Position numbers and translations under genes: made by a program. A stretch of DNA of 64,000 nucleotides from an uncultured Gammaproteobacteria bacterium (GTDB lineage: Bacteria; Pseudomonadota; Gammaproteobacteria; Arenicellales; Poriferihabitantaceae). The stretch is from the NCBI GenBank assembly GCA_947259885.1, contig CAMYNW010000023.1, positions 61,775 to 125,774 on the forward strand, given 5' to 3'. A model generated the notes under the pieces. It ran no database searches. It was given only the letters and a program-made list of their open reading frames with translations, and was not told the origin of the DNA. This document shows, one piece after another, positions 19,033-28,270 of the stretch; position 1 is the first letter of the stretch, and each line of letters starts with the position of its first letter.

Positions 19033-20214
19033 GTGCCCAATCGCTGGCTGATACTGTTTGTACTCACTTTGGCGCGAGTTACGATGGGTTTCCAGTTTCA
19101 GTCTCTTGCAGCTGTAGGCTCTGCATTGACTGCAGAGACTGCGATCACTTACACCGCGCTTGGTGCGCTCATGGGTATTTATCTATTGCCTGGCGCATTG
19201 TTTGCCATTCCTAGCGGCTGGCTTGGGAAACGCTTTGGCGATAAACGGTTGGTGATGATCGGGCTCGCGATGATGACCAGTGGGGGAGCCTTATTAACTA
19301 CGTCGCAGGTTTATGAGGTTATATTCGCTGGTCGACTGATTTCTGGTGCCGGTGCGGTTTTACTCAACGTGCTCGTTACCAAGATGGTCACTGACTGGTT
19401 CGCTGACCGTGGCATTGTTACAGCCATGGGTATCCTGATTTCGAGTTGGCCGCTGGGCATCGCCATCGCGCTAATGACAATGGGTCCGTTGACTGAGTTA
19501 GCAGGACTGGCATGGGCATTCGCGATTCCTGTTGCCCTATGCGCACTGGCATTGATACTGGTCGCTATTGTCTATACCAGCCCGGAGGACATGCAGATCA
19601 ATGGATGCAATGTAAAAGAAAAATCTGTCCAGGGCCTGTCGCCTTTTGAGTTCAGAGGTGTTGTTTTGAGCGGATGTGTTTGGTGCTTTTACAACATCGC
19701 TTTCATTCTGCCACTCAGCTTTGGGCCGGAGTTTCTGACCACGCAAGGATTAAGTCTGGCAGCCGCCGGTGCGATCGTGAGCCTCACAAGCTGGTTGATT
19801 ATTCCCGCTCTGCCGATGGGGGCGCGGTTGGCAGAACAAATAGGACACCCCGTAACCATCATGGTGGTGAGCTTCGTAGCGATTGCAATCGTTATCTGGA
19901 TAATTCCATTGACATCATCCTATGTCTTAATGTTTGCGATACTGGGATTAATATTTGGGCCCGCTGGTGGGCTGATCATGGCGTTACCAACGCAGGTGCT
20001 GAGCAATGAGAATCGTGCTGTAGGCATGGGGATATTCTTTACCGTCTACTATATCGGCATGGGTATTATCCCGGCTGTAGCGGGCTACATCCGGGATGTC
20101 AGTGGCAATCCAGCCGCGCCCCTTTGGTTTGCAGGATCAATGATTCTTGTGGCCCTGCTGTCGTTGATCGGTTTTCGTATCTTATCGATTAGACACCTGG
20201 GGCACTCGCAGTAA
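19033..20214 (+). CDS. MFS transporter
   Basis: 393 aa with 12 predicted helices. The N-terminal half has LALMGIYLLPGALFAIPSGW and the loop 2-3 signature GKRFGDKRLVMIG, typical of major facilitators of the nitrate/cyanate/sugar-phosphate groups. Start is GTG at 19033, directly at the beginning of the hydrophobic region. The substrate cannot be read. The GNAT gene follows 51 bp later in the same direction and could be co-transcribed. Confidence 0.88.
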   Translation: MPNRWLILFVLTLARVTMGFQFQSLAAVGSALTAETAITYTALGALMGIYLLPGALFAIPSGWLGKRFGDKRLVMIGLAMMTSGGALLTTSQVYEVIFAGRLISGAGAVLLNVLVTKMVTDWFADRGIVTAMGILISSWPLGIAIALMTMGPLTELAGLAWAFAIPVALCALALILVAIVYTSPEDMQINGCNVKEKSVQGLSPFEFRGVVLSGCVWCFYNIAFILPLSFGPEFLTTQGLSLAAAGAIVSLTSWLIIPALPMGARLAEQIGHPVTIMVVSFVAIAIVIWIIPLTSSYVLMFAILGLIFGPAGGLIMALPTQVLSNENRAVGMGIFFTVYYIGMGIIPAVAGYIRDVSGNPAAPLWFAGSMILVALLSLIGFRILSIRHLGHSQ

Positions 20215-20265
20215 ATTTACGCTAGACACTTCTAATCAGAGAAATAATACAACCCGAGCTACATA

Positions 20266-20745
20266 GTGATAAGAAAGTGTACCGAAGCAGATATTGATGT
20301 GATTTACGAGATCATCAACGATGCCGCACAGGCTTACTGCGATGTGATCCCCGAAGACATGTGGCATGACCCCTATATGTCGAAGGCGGCGCTTATGCAA
20401 GAGCTTCAAGATGGAGTGGTATTTTGGGGTATTGTTGAAAACGATAGCTTGGTCGGTGTGATGGGCATGCAGGATAAAGGCGACGTTACGCTAGTTCGTC
20501 ATGCCTATACTAAGACCGAGCAAAGAACTAAAGGGATCGGGTCCCGCTTGCTCCAATTTATCGAGCGGGAAACTGATAAACCTATCCTAGTGGGCACATG
20601 GGCAGATGCAACCTGGGCAATTCGCTTTTATCAGTCAAATGGTTACAAACTGGTTCCAGAAAAAGAAAAAAATCAGCTGCTCCGTGATTACTGGCATATT
20701 TCTGATCGGCAAATCGAAACATCGGTGGTGCTTGCTAAAAAATAG
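20266..20745 (+). CDS. GNAT-family N-acetyltransferase
   Basis: 159 aa. IRKCTEADIDVIYEIINDAA opens the fold; the acetyl-CoA loop is YTKTEQRTKGIGSRLLQFIE (Q/RxxGxG/A near 92-97), and WAIRFYQSNGYKLV is the conserved strand 6-7 segment. Start is GTG at 20266. Acceptor unknown. Same direction as the MFS gene. Confidence 0.88.
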   Translation: MIRKCTEADIDVIYEIINDAAQAYCDVIPEDMWHDPYMSKAALMQELQDGVVFWGIVENDSLVGVMGMQDKGDVTLVRHAYTKTEQRTKGIGSRLLQFIERETDKPILVGTWADATWAIRFYQSNGYKLVPEKEKNQLLRDYWHISDRQIETSVVLAKK

Positions 20746-20854
20746 ATAAAAAAATCCACTCCACCCCCCCTGGCGGTGGGCTGATTCCAGCAATAGTTCA
20801 ATACAATCTGGTCCATATCAGAATATTTGGCGCAACTTAAGTCGATTCATTGAG

Positions 20855-21025
20855 GTGTTTCTATCAGGTGGCCTGCTGTTTGGATTGTCTATCCTTGCCG
20901 CAGGATTGGGTGCTGGCATCTACAGATTTCTGCAAATTCAATTAATACTCGCTTTTGCGGCTGAGGCCGTTTTTGAGTTTCATCTGAAAATTGTTAAACG
21001 TTCTTATAAACGCTTTTTTAGATGA
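20855..21025 (+). CDS. Possible 56-aa membrane peptide
   Basis: In the 322-bp gap before the cyclase gene, a frame ending at TGA 21023-21025 encodes GGLLFGLSILAAGLGAGIYR and a second apolar stretch, then a basic tail KIVKRSYKRFFR. The frame is open upstream to about 20750 without an ATG; GTG at 20855 is the best start. The composition suits a one- or two-span membrane peptide, but the missing start and ribosome site mean it could be a decayed gene. It ends 42 bp before the cyclase. Confidence 0.3.
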   Translation: MFLSGGLLFGLSILAAGLGAGIYRFLQIQLILAFAAEAVFEFHLKIVKRSYKRFFR

Positions 21026-21067
21026 TGCGTAGGAATTATTGACTGTTGACACTGTCTGATCGACATT

Positions 21068-22450
21068 ATGGCAGATAAATCTGAAACGACCGTACTGGAT
21101 CAAAAATCGGAAAATACGGGTTCATTTGCACATTGGTCTTTGACAGGCAGCCGCTACCAAGTTGACATGTTGCCGGAGCGATTGCATAGCTCTATCCAGG
21201 ATCAGCAAGAGCGTAGCGAAATCCTGATTAGCCTGATCCAGCTGCTTATCGTTTTTATTTTTGCGTTACTCTACGCGATCGCCCCTAAAACCTTCTCCCA
21301 GGAAGCGGATTTTGCACCCGTACCTTGGGCGCTGGCGGTATATTTTGTTTTCAGTCTGGTGCGTCTCGGTTTGGCCATTAACCGTAAGTTGCCGGACTGG
21401 ATGTTGTATCTTTCCGCGTTCGTTGATATAGCGCTCTTACTCGGATTGATATGGAGCTTTCATCTGCAATACGAGCAGCCGGCGTCATTTTATCTTAAGG
21501 CGCCGACACTGTTATATCTATTTATTTTTATCGCTATCCGTGCGTTGCATTTTGATCCCCGGTTTGTCATCGCAACCGGCGTCTGCGCGGCTATCGGCTG
21601 GTTGTTAATGGTGGCATACGTGGTGTTTAACGATCCAGCCAACAATATGCTTACGAGTGACTATGTCGAGTATATGACCTCCAACAGTATTTTAATTGGT
21701 GCCGAGTTCGACAAAGTTGTATCGATATTGATGGTCACCGGGGTGCTGGCGCTTGCCCTACATCGTGCCAGAATTTTGCTGGTTGAATCAGTGATTGAAG
21801 GCAGTGCGGTGCGCGATTTGTCCCGATTTGTCCCTGAGGAGGTCGCGCAACAGGTGATCCACTCAGAGGAGGGAGCGATTACAGGCAAGGGCGAAGTGCG
21901 CGAGTGCACAATTTTGTTTACAGACATTGAGGGCTTTACCTCAATCAGTGAAACCCTTCCTCCAGAAAAGCTGATCAAAGCACTCAATCAATATTTCAGT
22001 TTGATCGCGGCACCAATACATAAACACGGCGGAGTGATCAGTCAGTTTCAGGGGGACGCAGTGCTCGCGACGTTTAACGTGCCTAAGCCGGATCTAAACC
22101 ACGCGAGTCACGCGGTCAGAGCTGCGATTGAGATTCAGTCAGTTCTTGATAGAGAGGAATTTGGTGATGGAGTCGTTTTTAATACCCGGATTGGGATCAA
22201 TACTGGATCGGTGGTGGGTGGACTGGTTGGTTCAGGTGAGCGAGTTGGATATACAGTGCATGGTGACAATGTGAACCTTGCGGCGCGTCTTGAACACATG
22301 AATAAGGAATACGGCACGCGAATTATCGTTTCAGAATACACCCTTGCTAAAATTCCACCCGGCGAATATGCGTTCAGTGAGATCGGTGAAGTACCGGTGC
22401 GCGGCTTAAATCAGACAATCAGAATTTATACCGTCAAACTAGACGCTTAG
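21068..22450 (+). CDS. Membrane-bound class III adenylate/guanylate cyclase
   Basis: 460 aa. About six transmembrane helices (roughly residues 55-240) precede a catalytic domain at about 275-455. Metal-binding Asp are in FTDIEGFTS and FQGDAVLATF; the transition-state Asn/Arg are in NVNLAARLEHM. The purine-recognition Lys normally found two residues before the FxGD motif is Gln here (ISQFQGD), and the partner position reads GDNVN rather than GDTVN. Product identity (cAMP or cGMP) is therefore uncertain. The membrane part resembles a 6-helix anchor as in mycobacterial Rv1625c. No CRP-like gene is in the window. Confidence 0.87.
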   Translation: MADKSETTVLDQKSENTGSFAHWSLTGSRYQVDMLPERLHSSIQDQQERSEILISLIQLLIVFIFALLYAIAPKTFSQEADFAPVPWALAVYFVFSLVRLGLAINRKLPDWMLYLSAFVDIALLLGLIWSFHLQYEQPASFYLKAPTLLYLFIFIAIRALHFDPRFVIATGVCAAIGWLLMVAYVVFNDPANNMLTSDYVEYMTSNSILIGAEFDKVVSILMVTGVLALALHRARILLVESVIEGSAVRDLSRFVPEEVAQQVIHSEEGAITGKGEVRECTILFTDIEGFTSISETLPPEKLIKALNQYFSLIAAPIHKHGGVISQFQGDAVLATFNVPKPDLNHASHAVRAAIEIQSVLDREEFGDGVVFNTRIGINTGSVVGGLVGSGERVGYTVHGDNVNLAARLEHMNKEYGTRIIVSEYTLAKIPPGEYAFSEIGEVPVRGLNQTIRIYTVKLDA

Positions 22451-22537
22451 CGCTCGCTGGACCCCGATCCCCCGGGGAGACTTCCGCACATCCGTATCGA
22501 TCATCTGGCAGCCACGGGTATCATATATTGCGTTCAA

Positions 22538-22555
22538 AAATGATTCAGATCATTT
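22538..22555. promoter_or_regulatory. Inverted repeat upstream of the porin gene
   Basis: AAATGAT-TCAG-ATCATTT, perfect 7-bp arms with a 4-bp centre, 64 bp before the porin start. It is a plausible operator. The ATGAT/ATCAT halves recall Fur-type sites, but the spacing is wrong, so I do not assign a regulator. Confidence 0.35.
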
Positions 22556-22618
22556 CGTTTGTTGTTATTTAAGTGTATTAGCTAACCCACGATCGGGAAA
22601 ATACTGGGAGTGTGTAAT

Positions 22619-23818
22619 ATGGCTTATCGATTCAGCGGCTATCTGTTGGTAGCCTGCCTCACAGCCACCTCGTTGCAGGCTGCCTTTGCCGGGGAATTCA
22701 CCGAAGCGATGACCAAGGGTAAAGCATATGGCGATTTCAGGCTGCGTTATGAGTCCGTCGCTCAGGACAATGATCTCGAGGATGCCAAAGCACTCACTCT
22801 GCGGTCACGCCTTGGTTATATCACCGGTGATTATTCGGGGTTTTCCGGTTTGATTGAATTTGAGGACTCGCGTGTAGTTGCTGGAGTTGATGACTACAAC
22901 GATGGTCTGGGATCAAACCCAGAGTACTCGGTGATAGCGGATCCGGAAACCACGGAACTCGACCAGGGCTATCTGCAATACAAGGCGTCAGGACTGCAGT
23001 CACGGCTTGGTCGCCAGGTGATTACCTATGACAATCAACGCTTCGTTGGTCATGTCGGATGGCGTCAGGACCGTCAAACCTTTGATGCGTTTGCCATTTC
23101 CCATAAATTCGAAGAAGGCCCCGAGCTGAGCTACAGCTACATTGATAAACGCAACCGCATCTTCGCTGAAGAAAGAGATGTCGATTCCAAAGATAACTTG
23201 CTCAATGTCGGGTATGAAAGTGTGATTGGCAAACTTACTGGCTACGTTTACCTTCTGGAACAAGATGATTTGTCCAAACTGAGTTTCGATACCTATGGTG
23301 TTCGATTCAGTGGTTCATCTCCGGCTGGAGAGTTGAAGGTTCACTACACTGCCGAATATGCAACACAGGAAAAGACCGAAGAGGGTATGCCGGATTTCGA
23401 AGCCGACTACTACAAGTTAAAAGGCGGACTGGAGTTCAGCGGGATTACCGCCGATGTCGGCTATGAGGTTCTGGGTTCAGATAACGGCGAGTATGGATTT
23501 TCCACTCCCCTGGCGACCCTGCACAAGTTCAACGGGTGGGCTGATCGGTTCTTGTCCACTCCCGAAGAAGGGTTGGTGGACCTTTCGATCAGCTTGACGG
23601 GTAAGCTGGCGGGCGGCAACTGGATTGTGGCATGGCACGATTTTGAGGCCGATAAGAGCAGTATTAGTGTCAAAGATCTAGGTAATGAAATAGATATTTC
23701 CTATGTCAGGCCCTTTCATAAATATGTTACAGCTGGAATCAAGTACGCTGATTATTCCGCTGGCGACATAAATGTGGACACCGAAAAATTCTGGCTCTGG
23801 GTGAGCGTCAGGTTCTAG
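22619..23818 (+). CDS. Outer-membrane beta-barrel porin (alginate-export/OprD-like)
   Basis: 399 aa. A cleavable signal peptide ends CLTATSLQAAFA before GEFTEA. The mature protein is a series of alternating amphipathic strands (GDFRLRYES, LTLRSRLGYITGDYSGFSGL, YLQYKASGLQSRLGRQVIT) and ends in an aromatic strand, FWLWVSVRF, whose terminal Phe is the outer-membrane assembly signal. This fits porins of the alginate-export-like group. ATG 22619 is chosen because GGGAG (22606-22610) lies 8 bp upstream; the earlier GTG overlaps that site. Substrate unknown. Confidence 0.8.
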   Translation: MAYRFSGYLLVACLTATSLQAAFAGEFTEAMTKGKAYGDFRLRYESVAQDNDLEDAKALTLRSRLGYITGDYSGFSGLIEFEDSRVVAGVDDYNDGLGSNPEYSVIADPETTELDQGYLQYKASGLQSRLGRQVITYDNQRFVGHVGWRQDRQTFDAFAISHKFEEGPELSYSYIDKRNRIFAEERDVDSKDNLLNVGYESVIGKLTGYVYLLEQDDLSKLSFDTYGVRFSGSSPAGELKVHYTAEYATQEKTEEGMPDFEADYYKLKGGLEFSGITADVGYEVLGSDNGEYGFSTPLATLHKFNGWADRFLSTPEEGLVDLSISLTGKLAGGNWIVAWHDFEADKSSISVKDLGNEIDISYVRPFHKYVTAGIKYADYSAGDINVDTEKFWLWVSVRF

Positions 23819-23926
23819 TGTGTGTGGGGGTCTACCAATTAGCCGGCAGCAAATATTCTGGCGCTCACTCTCGATCGTCATGTATCATTGTGGGGAATCT
23901 GTAGGCTGCGAGTAGTAATTTCAGCT

Positions 23927-25438
23927 ATGAACATTCTATTTATTACTGCTGACCAATGGCGCGGTGAATGTATGTCTTGTGTCGATCACCCCGTGGTCAA
24001 GACACCTAATCTGGATGCGTTGGCGACCGAGGGGGTATTGTTTCGTAATCACTACGCTCAGGCTGCTCCCTGCGCGCCTAGCAGGACCTCCTTGCATACA
24101 GGCATGTATATGTTTAACCATCGTTGTGTCAGCAACGGTACGCCGGTATCTAGCAGACTTTCCAACTGGGCGCTTGAAGTAAGGAAGCGAGGCTTTGATC
24201 CATCACTGTTTGGGTATACTGACACGGCATTGGATCCTACCGATCTGCATCCCGACGATCATCGTTTATGGCATTATAGCGAGCCACTTCCCGGGATGGG
24301 GCACTACACGCCAATTCGTGACGAGGTTTCAGTCGACTGGGTAAAGTACCTGGAGCAAAAGGGCTATCAAATCCCAGCGCGATGGTGGGACCTTTACGGC
24401 AACAGAAAGCCAGGACTGCCGTGGCATCAAGGTGGTGATGCGCCACTTCCACTTGCCATTGAGGCCCATGATCACGAAACGCGTTTTATGGTGGACGAGT
24501 GTATAGAGTGGATTTCTGGCCAGTCGAAGCCATGGATTACCCACCTGTCATTGTTACGACCGCACCCACCTTTTGTCGCACCGGAACCCTACCATGCGCT
24601 CTATAAACCAGGCCGGTTGCGCGCACCTTATCGCCATGCGGATCGGGACCAGCAGGCAGCTCAGCATCCTTTTCTCAGGTACGTTCTTGAAAACTCCATT
24701 CACTGCTGGCAGGGAGATGATCGTCAGTTGGAAGAGGCCGCTGCAAGTTATTACGGACTGATGACCGAGGTGGATGACAACTTGGGCCGTATGTTCGAGT
24801 TCCTGATTAAGGTGGGTGCATGGAATGAGACGCTCATCATTTTCACCTCCGATCATGGTGAGCAACTTGGCGATCATTGGATGACCGGCAAGCTGGGATT
24901 TTACGATCAGTCTTACCATGTGCCACTGATTATCAAGGACCCCATGAATAACATCGATGGAGATAACAGACAAATAGATCTCTTTACTGAAAACGTTGAT
25001 CTGATGCCGACTTTGCTGGACTGGCTTGGTATGGAAGTCCCGTTACAGTGTGACGGTCGATCTCTGGTACCATTTCTTCGCGGGCAGTCCTGTACCAAGC
25101 AATGGCGGACTGAAGCCCATTGGGAATTCGACTTTAGGGACATCATTCAACAGCGGGCAGAGAAGAGCTTAGGCATTCCCTCTAACCGTTGTAACCTCGC
25201 TGTGGTACGTGATGAACAATTCAAGTATGTACATTTCGCCGCACTTCCGCCATTGCTGTTCAATATTGAGAACGATCCTGGGGAGCTGAATAATCTGGCT
25301 GGATTGTCAGAATATAAAGATACTGTGCTCGAGTTCTCTCATAAGCTGCTGTCTTGGCGAATGGAGCATACTGAACGCGGTTTGACCGACACTCTGTTGA
25401 CATCTTCCGGACCGGTGGTTAATCGAGCTTCAATATAG
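23927..25438 (+). CDS. Sulfatase / phosphonate monoester hydrolase
   Basis: 503 aa from ATG 23927. Formylglycine motif CAPSR (Cys49, needing oxidation by a maturase); metal ligands in NILFITADQWRGE and FTSDHGEQLGDHWM. The overall layout and the lack of a signal peptide suggest a cytoplasmic arylsulfatase or phosphonate monoester/phosphodiester hydrolase. The second motif LHTG follows immediately. No formylglycine-generating enzyme gene is in the window. Transcribed alone after the porin. Confidence 0.9.
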   Translation: MNILFITADQWRGECMSCVDHPVVKTPNLDALATEGVLFRNHYAQAAPCAPSRTSLHTGMYMFNHRCVSNGTPVSSRLSNWALEVRKRGFDPSLFGYTDTALDPTDLHPDDHRLWHYSEPLPGMGHYTPIRDEVSVDWVKYLEQKGYQIPARWWDLYGNRKPGLPWHQGGDAPLPLAIEAHDHETRFMVDECIEWISGQSKPWITHLSLLRPHPPFVAPEPYHALYKPGRLRAPYRHADRDQQAAQHPFLRYVLENSIHCWQGDDRQLEEAAASYYGLMTEVDDNLGRMFEFLIKVGAWNETLIIFTSDHGEQLGDHWMTGKLGFYDQSYHVPLIIKDPMNNIDGDNRQIDLFTENVDLMPTLLDWLGMEVPLQCDGRSLVPFLRGQSCTKQWRTEAHWEFDFRDIIQQRAEKSLGIPSNRCNLAVVRDEQFKYVHFAALPPLLFNIENDPGELNNLAGLSEYKDTVLEFSHKLLSWRMEHTERGLTDTLLTSSGPVVNRASI

Positions 25439-25456
25439 TCAGCGTGTTGTGTGCCG

Positions 25457-26410
25457 CTAAGATTTTAACCACGGCAGTTTATTTAGATCGACGTTACCAC
25501 CAGTCAGGATCACTCCTACTTTTAATCCTGCGAAAAGTTTTCGGTTGTTGATGATGGCAGCCAGGGGCACCGCGCAACTCGGTTCGATAATGATCTTCAT
25601 TCGCTCCCAGGTCAGGAACATTGCGTCAATGATTTCCTGCTCGGTTGCCAGCAGGATGTCTTTGACTTGGTTCGAGACAAAATGCCAGGTGAGTGGAGCA
25701 AGATTGGTTTTTAGCCCGTCAGCTATGGTATCTGGCGCATCGCGTTCAATTATTCTGCCGGCACGCAAAGACTGCCAGGCGTCGTCGGCGTTCTTAGGTT
25801 CGGCAGCAAAAACCGGAGTGCCCGGCATGATATTGGATGCAGTCAGACAGGTGCCGGCGACCAGTCCACCACCGCCGATGGGGGCAATCAATGCATCCAG
25901 ATGATCCGTGTCCTCAAAGAGTTCGAGCGCACAGGTAGCCTGGCCGGCGATCACTCTGGAATCGTTATACGGATGCACGAACTCAGCGCCGGACTGTTCG
26001 ATGAACGCCTTTAGCGTATTTTCACGGGCAGCATTGGATGGCACGCATTCCAGCACTTCCCCGCCGTACCCACGCACCGCTGCTTTCTTCGGTTCCGGGG
26101 CATTGTCAGGCATTACGACGGTGGCTTTGATGCCACGCCGGCCAGCGGCGTAACTCAATGCCTGACCATGGTTGCCGGAGGAGTGGGTTGCCACTCCAGC
26201 CGTGGCATCCTGATCTGAAAGTCCGTACACCGCGTTTACCGCGCCTCGGGCTTTAAATGCACCTGCCTTCTGAAAATTTTCGCATTTAAAATACAGTTCT
26301 GCACCGGTCAATGTGTTGAAAAATGATGAAGTTAAGATTGGTGTGCGATGAATATAAGGCTTGATCCGCTTGTGCGCTGCTTTCACGTCATCAAAATCTG
26401 GAATGGACAT
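25457..26410 (-). CDS. Threonine/serine dehydratase (PLP fold type II)
   Basis: 317 aa, without the regulatory ACT domains of biosynthetic IlvA. PLP-lysine in QKAGAFKARGAVNA (Lys53), phosphate cradle SSGNHGQAL (about 77-85) and the glycine loop APIGGGGLVAGTCL. The length matches catabolic threonine dehydratase or serine racemase. It would yield 2-oxobutyrate or pyruvate plus ammonia. Stand-alone, convergent with the sulfatase gene. Confidence 0.88.
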   Translation of the reverse strand: MSIPDFDDVKAAHKRIKPYIHRTPILTSSFFNTLTGAELYFKCENFQKAGAFKARGAVNAVYGLSDQDATAGVATHSSGNHGQALSYAAGRRGIKATVVMPDNAPEPKKAAVRGYGGEVLECVPSNAARENTLKAFIEQSGAEFVHPYNDSRVIAGQATCALELFEDTDHLDALIAPIGGGGLVAGTCLTASNIMPGTPVFAAEPKNADDAWQSLRAGRIIERDAPDTIADGLKTNLAPLTWHFVSNQVKDILLATEQEIIDAMFLTWERMKIIIEPSCAVPLAAIINNRKLFAGLKVGVILTGGNVDLNKLPWLKS

Positions 26411-26576
26411 GGCGTTAAATGGAGGGATTCATGATTAACGGGCAGATTAGTGTGAACGCGCGCTAACTGAAGCGCAAGCGAAAAGACTTGGGGTAAATTC
26501 CAATAGCGTTGTTATTGTAAAGTATTCAATCTGAATCCATTTTAGATTTCCACGCAAGACCTGATATGACGCCTGT

Positions 26577-27770
26577 CTATTCAGAAAAGGATTTCTGTCT
26601 AGCCGCATATTTGTTGGCGAGCAAGTAGAGCACCAGGCCACCTAACGCCAGCAGCAGTAAACAGGGAAGTACCAGTTGATATCCACCAAGGTTCCAAACC
26701 AGTGAGCCTAGAAAAGGAGCAGAGGCAGAGCCGGCCAGGTACAGCATGGCAAGAGCGCCTGATTTGGCGCCAAAATTATCTTGACCAAGGATATCGCGGG
26801 CGATCACCGGCCGTATGATGCTCACCACACCGTAACCACCACCAAACAGAATTACAAAGCCGACCAATAATGCTGGCGTGGTGCCGGCACCAATTAACAA
26901 AAGGATCGAACATCCCATCACAACAAAGCAGCTGATGGCGATGCCATGATTGGACACGTGGCGCTCTGCCGCCATCATCGCCAGACGACCAGCGACCTGC
27001 ATCGGCCCGATGAAAGCGGCGGCAACTACGGCCACGTCCTGATGGATGCCGCGGTCTGCGAGAATGGGTAGTAGATGATGCAAAGCTACGCCGTGTAGTA
27101 ATGCTGCGAATGCAAAGCCAGTCGCCAATAGCCAGAATACGCCGGAAGCCATAAAGGGCTGCCTCAGTATTCCATAGGTCTTAGGCACAACCGCCCTGTG
27201 TATGCCTGTTCTCTCAAGCAGGCTGGCACTGATCCAGAGTAGTGGCGTGGCGGCAAAGATAACCACTACTGCGAACACCCTAACGGCAGTGCGCCAATCC
27301 CATGATTCAGCTAAGGTGTGTGCCATAGGAAAACTAATGGCGCCGGCAAATCCGGCAATCAGGGTGATGAGAATAATGGCTTGCTTGGCGCGCGCGCCAC
27401 GTGCGCGAGTGACCAGGGCAAAGCAGGGCTCGTACAGACATCCGGCCAGAGTAATACCGATCAGCCCCCATGCGAGGTAGAACTGCCACAGTTCTGTGAT
27501 CAATGAAACACCGAACAGACTGATTCCACCAAGGCATGCGCTGCCCGCCATCAGTTGGGGACCCTTTCCTTTGTCAATCAATCTGCCGACAAATGGTGAG
27601 GTAAAGGCAGAGGCAAAAACTGCCAGGGTAATGGCCGCTGTCAAGTCCGCCCTGGACCAGCCCAGGGACTGCTCCCACTTCAGAAGTAATGCTGGAAATA
27701 CGTAAAAAAGGCCGGCCCACACCAGGATTTGCCCCGCTGCCATCAGAATTATGGCCTTATCTTTCTTCAT
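26577..27770 (-). CDS. MFS transporter
   Basis: 397 aa, 12 helices. Helix 1 is AAGQILVWAGLFYVFPALLL, followed by FVGRLIDKGKGPQLMAGSA (loop 2-3 motif). The N-terminal 'GLFYVFPALL..W...LGWSRADLTAA' pattern matches the oxalate/monocarboxylate-porter-like facilitators. Substrate unknown. A 165-bp spacer separates it from the dehydratase. Confidence 0.87.
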   Translation of the reverse strand: MKKDKAIILMAAGQILVWAGLFYVFPALLLKWEQSLGWSRADLTAAITLAVFASAFTSPFVGRLIDKGKGPQLMAGSACLGGISLFGVSLITELWQFYLAWGLIGITLAGCLYEPCFALVTRARGARAKQAIILITLIAGFAGAISFPMAHTLAESWDWRTAVRVFAVVVIFAATPLLWISASLLERTGIHRAVVPKTYGILRQPFMASGVFWLLATGFAFAALLHGVALHHLLPILADRGIHQDVAVVAAAFIGPMQVAGRLAMMAAERHVSNHGIAISCFVVMGCSILLLIGAGTTPALLVGFVILFGGGYGVVSIIRPVIARDILGQDNFGAKSGALAMLYLAGSASAPFLGSLVWNLGGYQLVLPCLLLLALGGLVLYLLANKYAARQKSFSE

Positions 27771-28100
27771 GGCTTCTCTAACTACTTGCTTTCGCAGCTG
27801 CGAACCTGAATTGAAGAGAATCTTTTTGGTGATTCAAGACGAGCTCTGGATGAGTTGTTGTAAATGCGACGGGTGCCCTTGATCCAGATTATAAGTAAAA
27901 GCGGTGCGATCAATTTATCGCAGAAAATCTGTATAAAAGTTAAGCAATTCTCGGCACATAACGGTATCCCTGGAAACTGGATTTTGATTCTGCTTGTGGG
28001 CTCCCGGGTGCACACTTCCGGTAACCTCTTGAAAAGACAGAAATCGCAAAATTATTTTGACGAATACCATATGTTGGGTTTACTATCGGAAATTCGCCAC

Positions 28101-28129
28101 TAGATATTGATCCCGGAATTATGTACAAT
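28101..28129 (+). promoter_or_regulatory. Candidate promoter for nrdJab
   Basis: TAGATA, 17 bp, TACAAT (the -10 at 28124-28129 is 5/6 to consensus). A second possibility is TTGACG at 28057-28062 with TACTAT at 28081-28086, spacer 18 bp. Both are about 150-200 bp upstream of nrdJa. Inferred by eye only. Confidence 0.3.
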
Positions 28130-28184
28130 TTTTTCCGTGGAAATCAGCAAGTTGCAAAAAAGAGGTAAGGAAGCTTCTTAAATA

Positions 28185-28196
28185 GCGAAATTTCGC
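28185..28196. promoter_or_regulatory. 12-bp perfect palindrome upstream of nrdJa
   Basis: GCGAAATTTCGC, 75 bp before the nrdJa start and downstream of the candidate promoters, where a repressor or an RNA hairpin could act. It does not match the NrdR-box consensus as I know it. Confidence 0.35.
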
Positions 28197-28216
28197 AAAT
28201 TACACGGAGGTAAAAA

Positions 28217-28234
28217 ATGATAGCTGATCGATAA
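28217..28234 (+). CDS. Possible 5-codon leader peptide
   Basis: ATG ATA GCT GAT CGA TAA, encoding MIADR, preceded by ACGGAGG seven bases upstream. This is a stronger ribosome site than that of nrdJa itself, which starts 37 bp after the leader stop. A translated micro-frame here could tune initiation of nrdJa, or it may be an accident of a purine-rich leader. Confidence 0.3.
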   Translation: MIADR

Positions 28235-28270
28235 AAACATAACTTAAGAACTGAAGAGGATAAAGCAAGT

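Larger units (their letters stand above)
27771..28270. other. 500-bp regulatory region before the class II RNR genes
   Basis: No gene-sized frame on either strand. It holds a candidate promoter (28101-28129), a 12-bp perfect palindrome GCGAAATTTCGC (28185-28196) and a tiny leader frame with a strong ribosome site (28217-28234). I looked for a cobalamin riboswitch and for NrdR boxes and saw neither, although a riboswitch could be missed by eye. Confidence 0.5.

Noticed and set aside
20761..20780. C-rich/G-rich hairpin (CCACC ... GGTGG) after the GNAT gene
   Set aside because: Short stem without a T run, so not convincing as a terminator.
22538..22555. Fur box upstream of the porin
   Set aside because: Half-sites resemble Fur sites, but the 4-bp centre breaks the hexamer array; kept only as a generic inverted repeat.
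27771..28270. Cobalamin riboswitch in front of nrdJab
   Set aside because: I could not find the B12-box or the conserved core by eye; a covariance search would be decisive.
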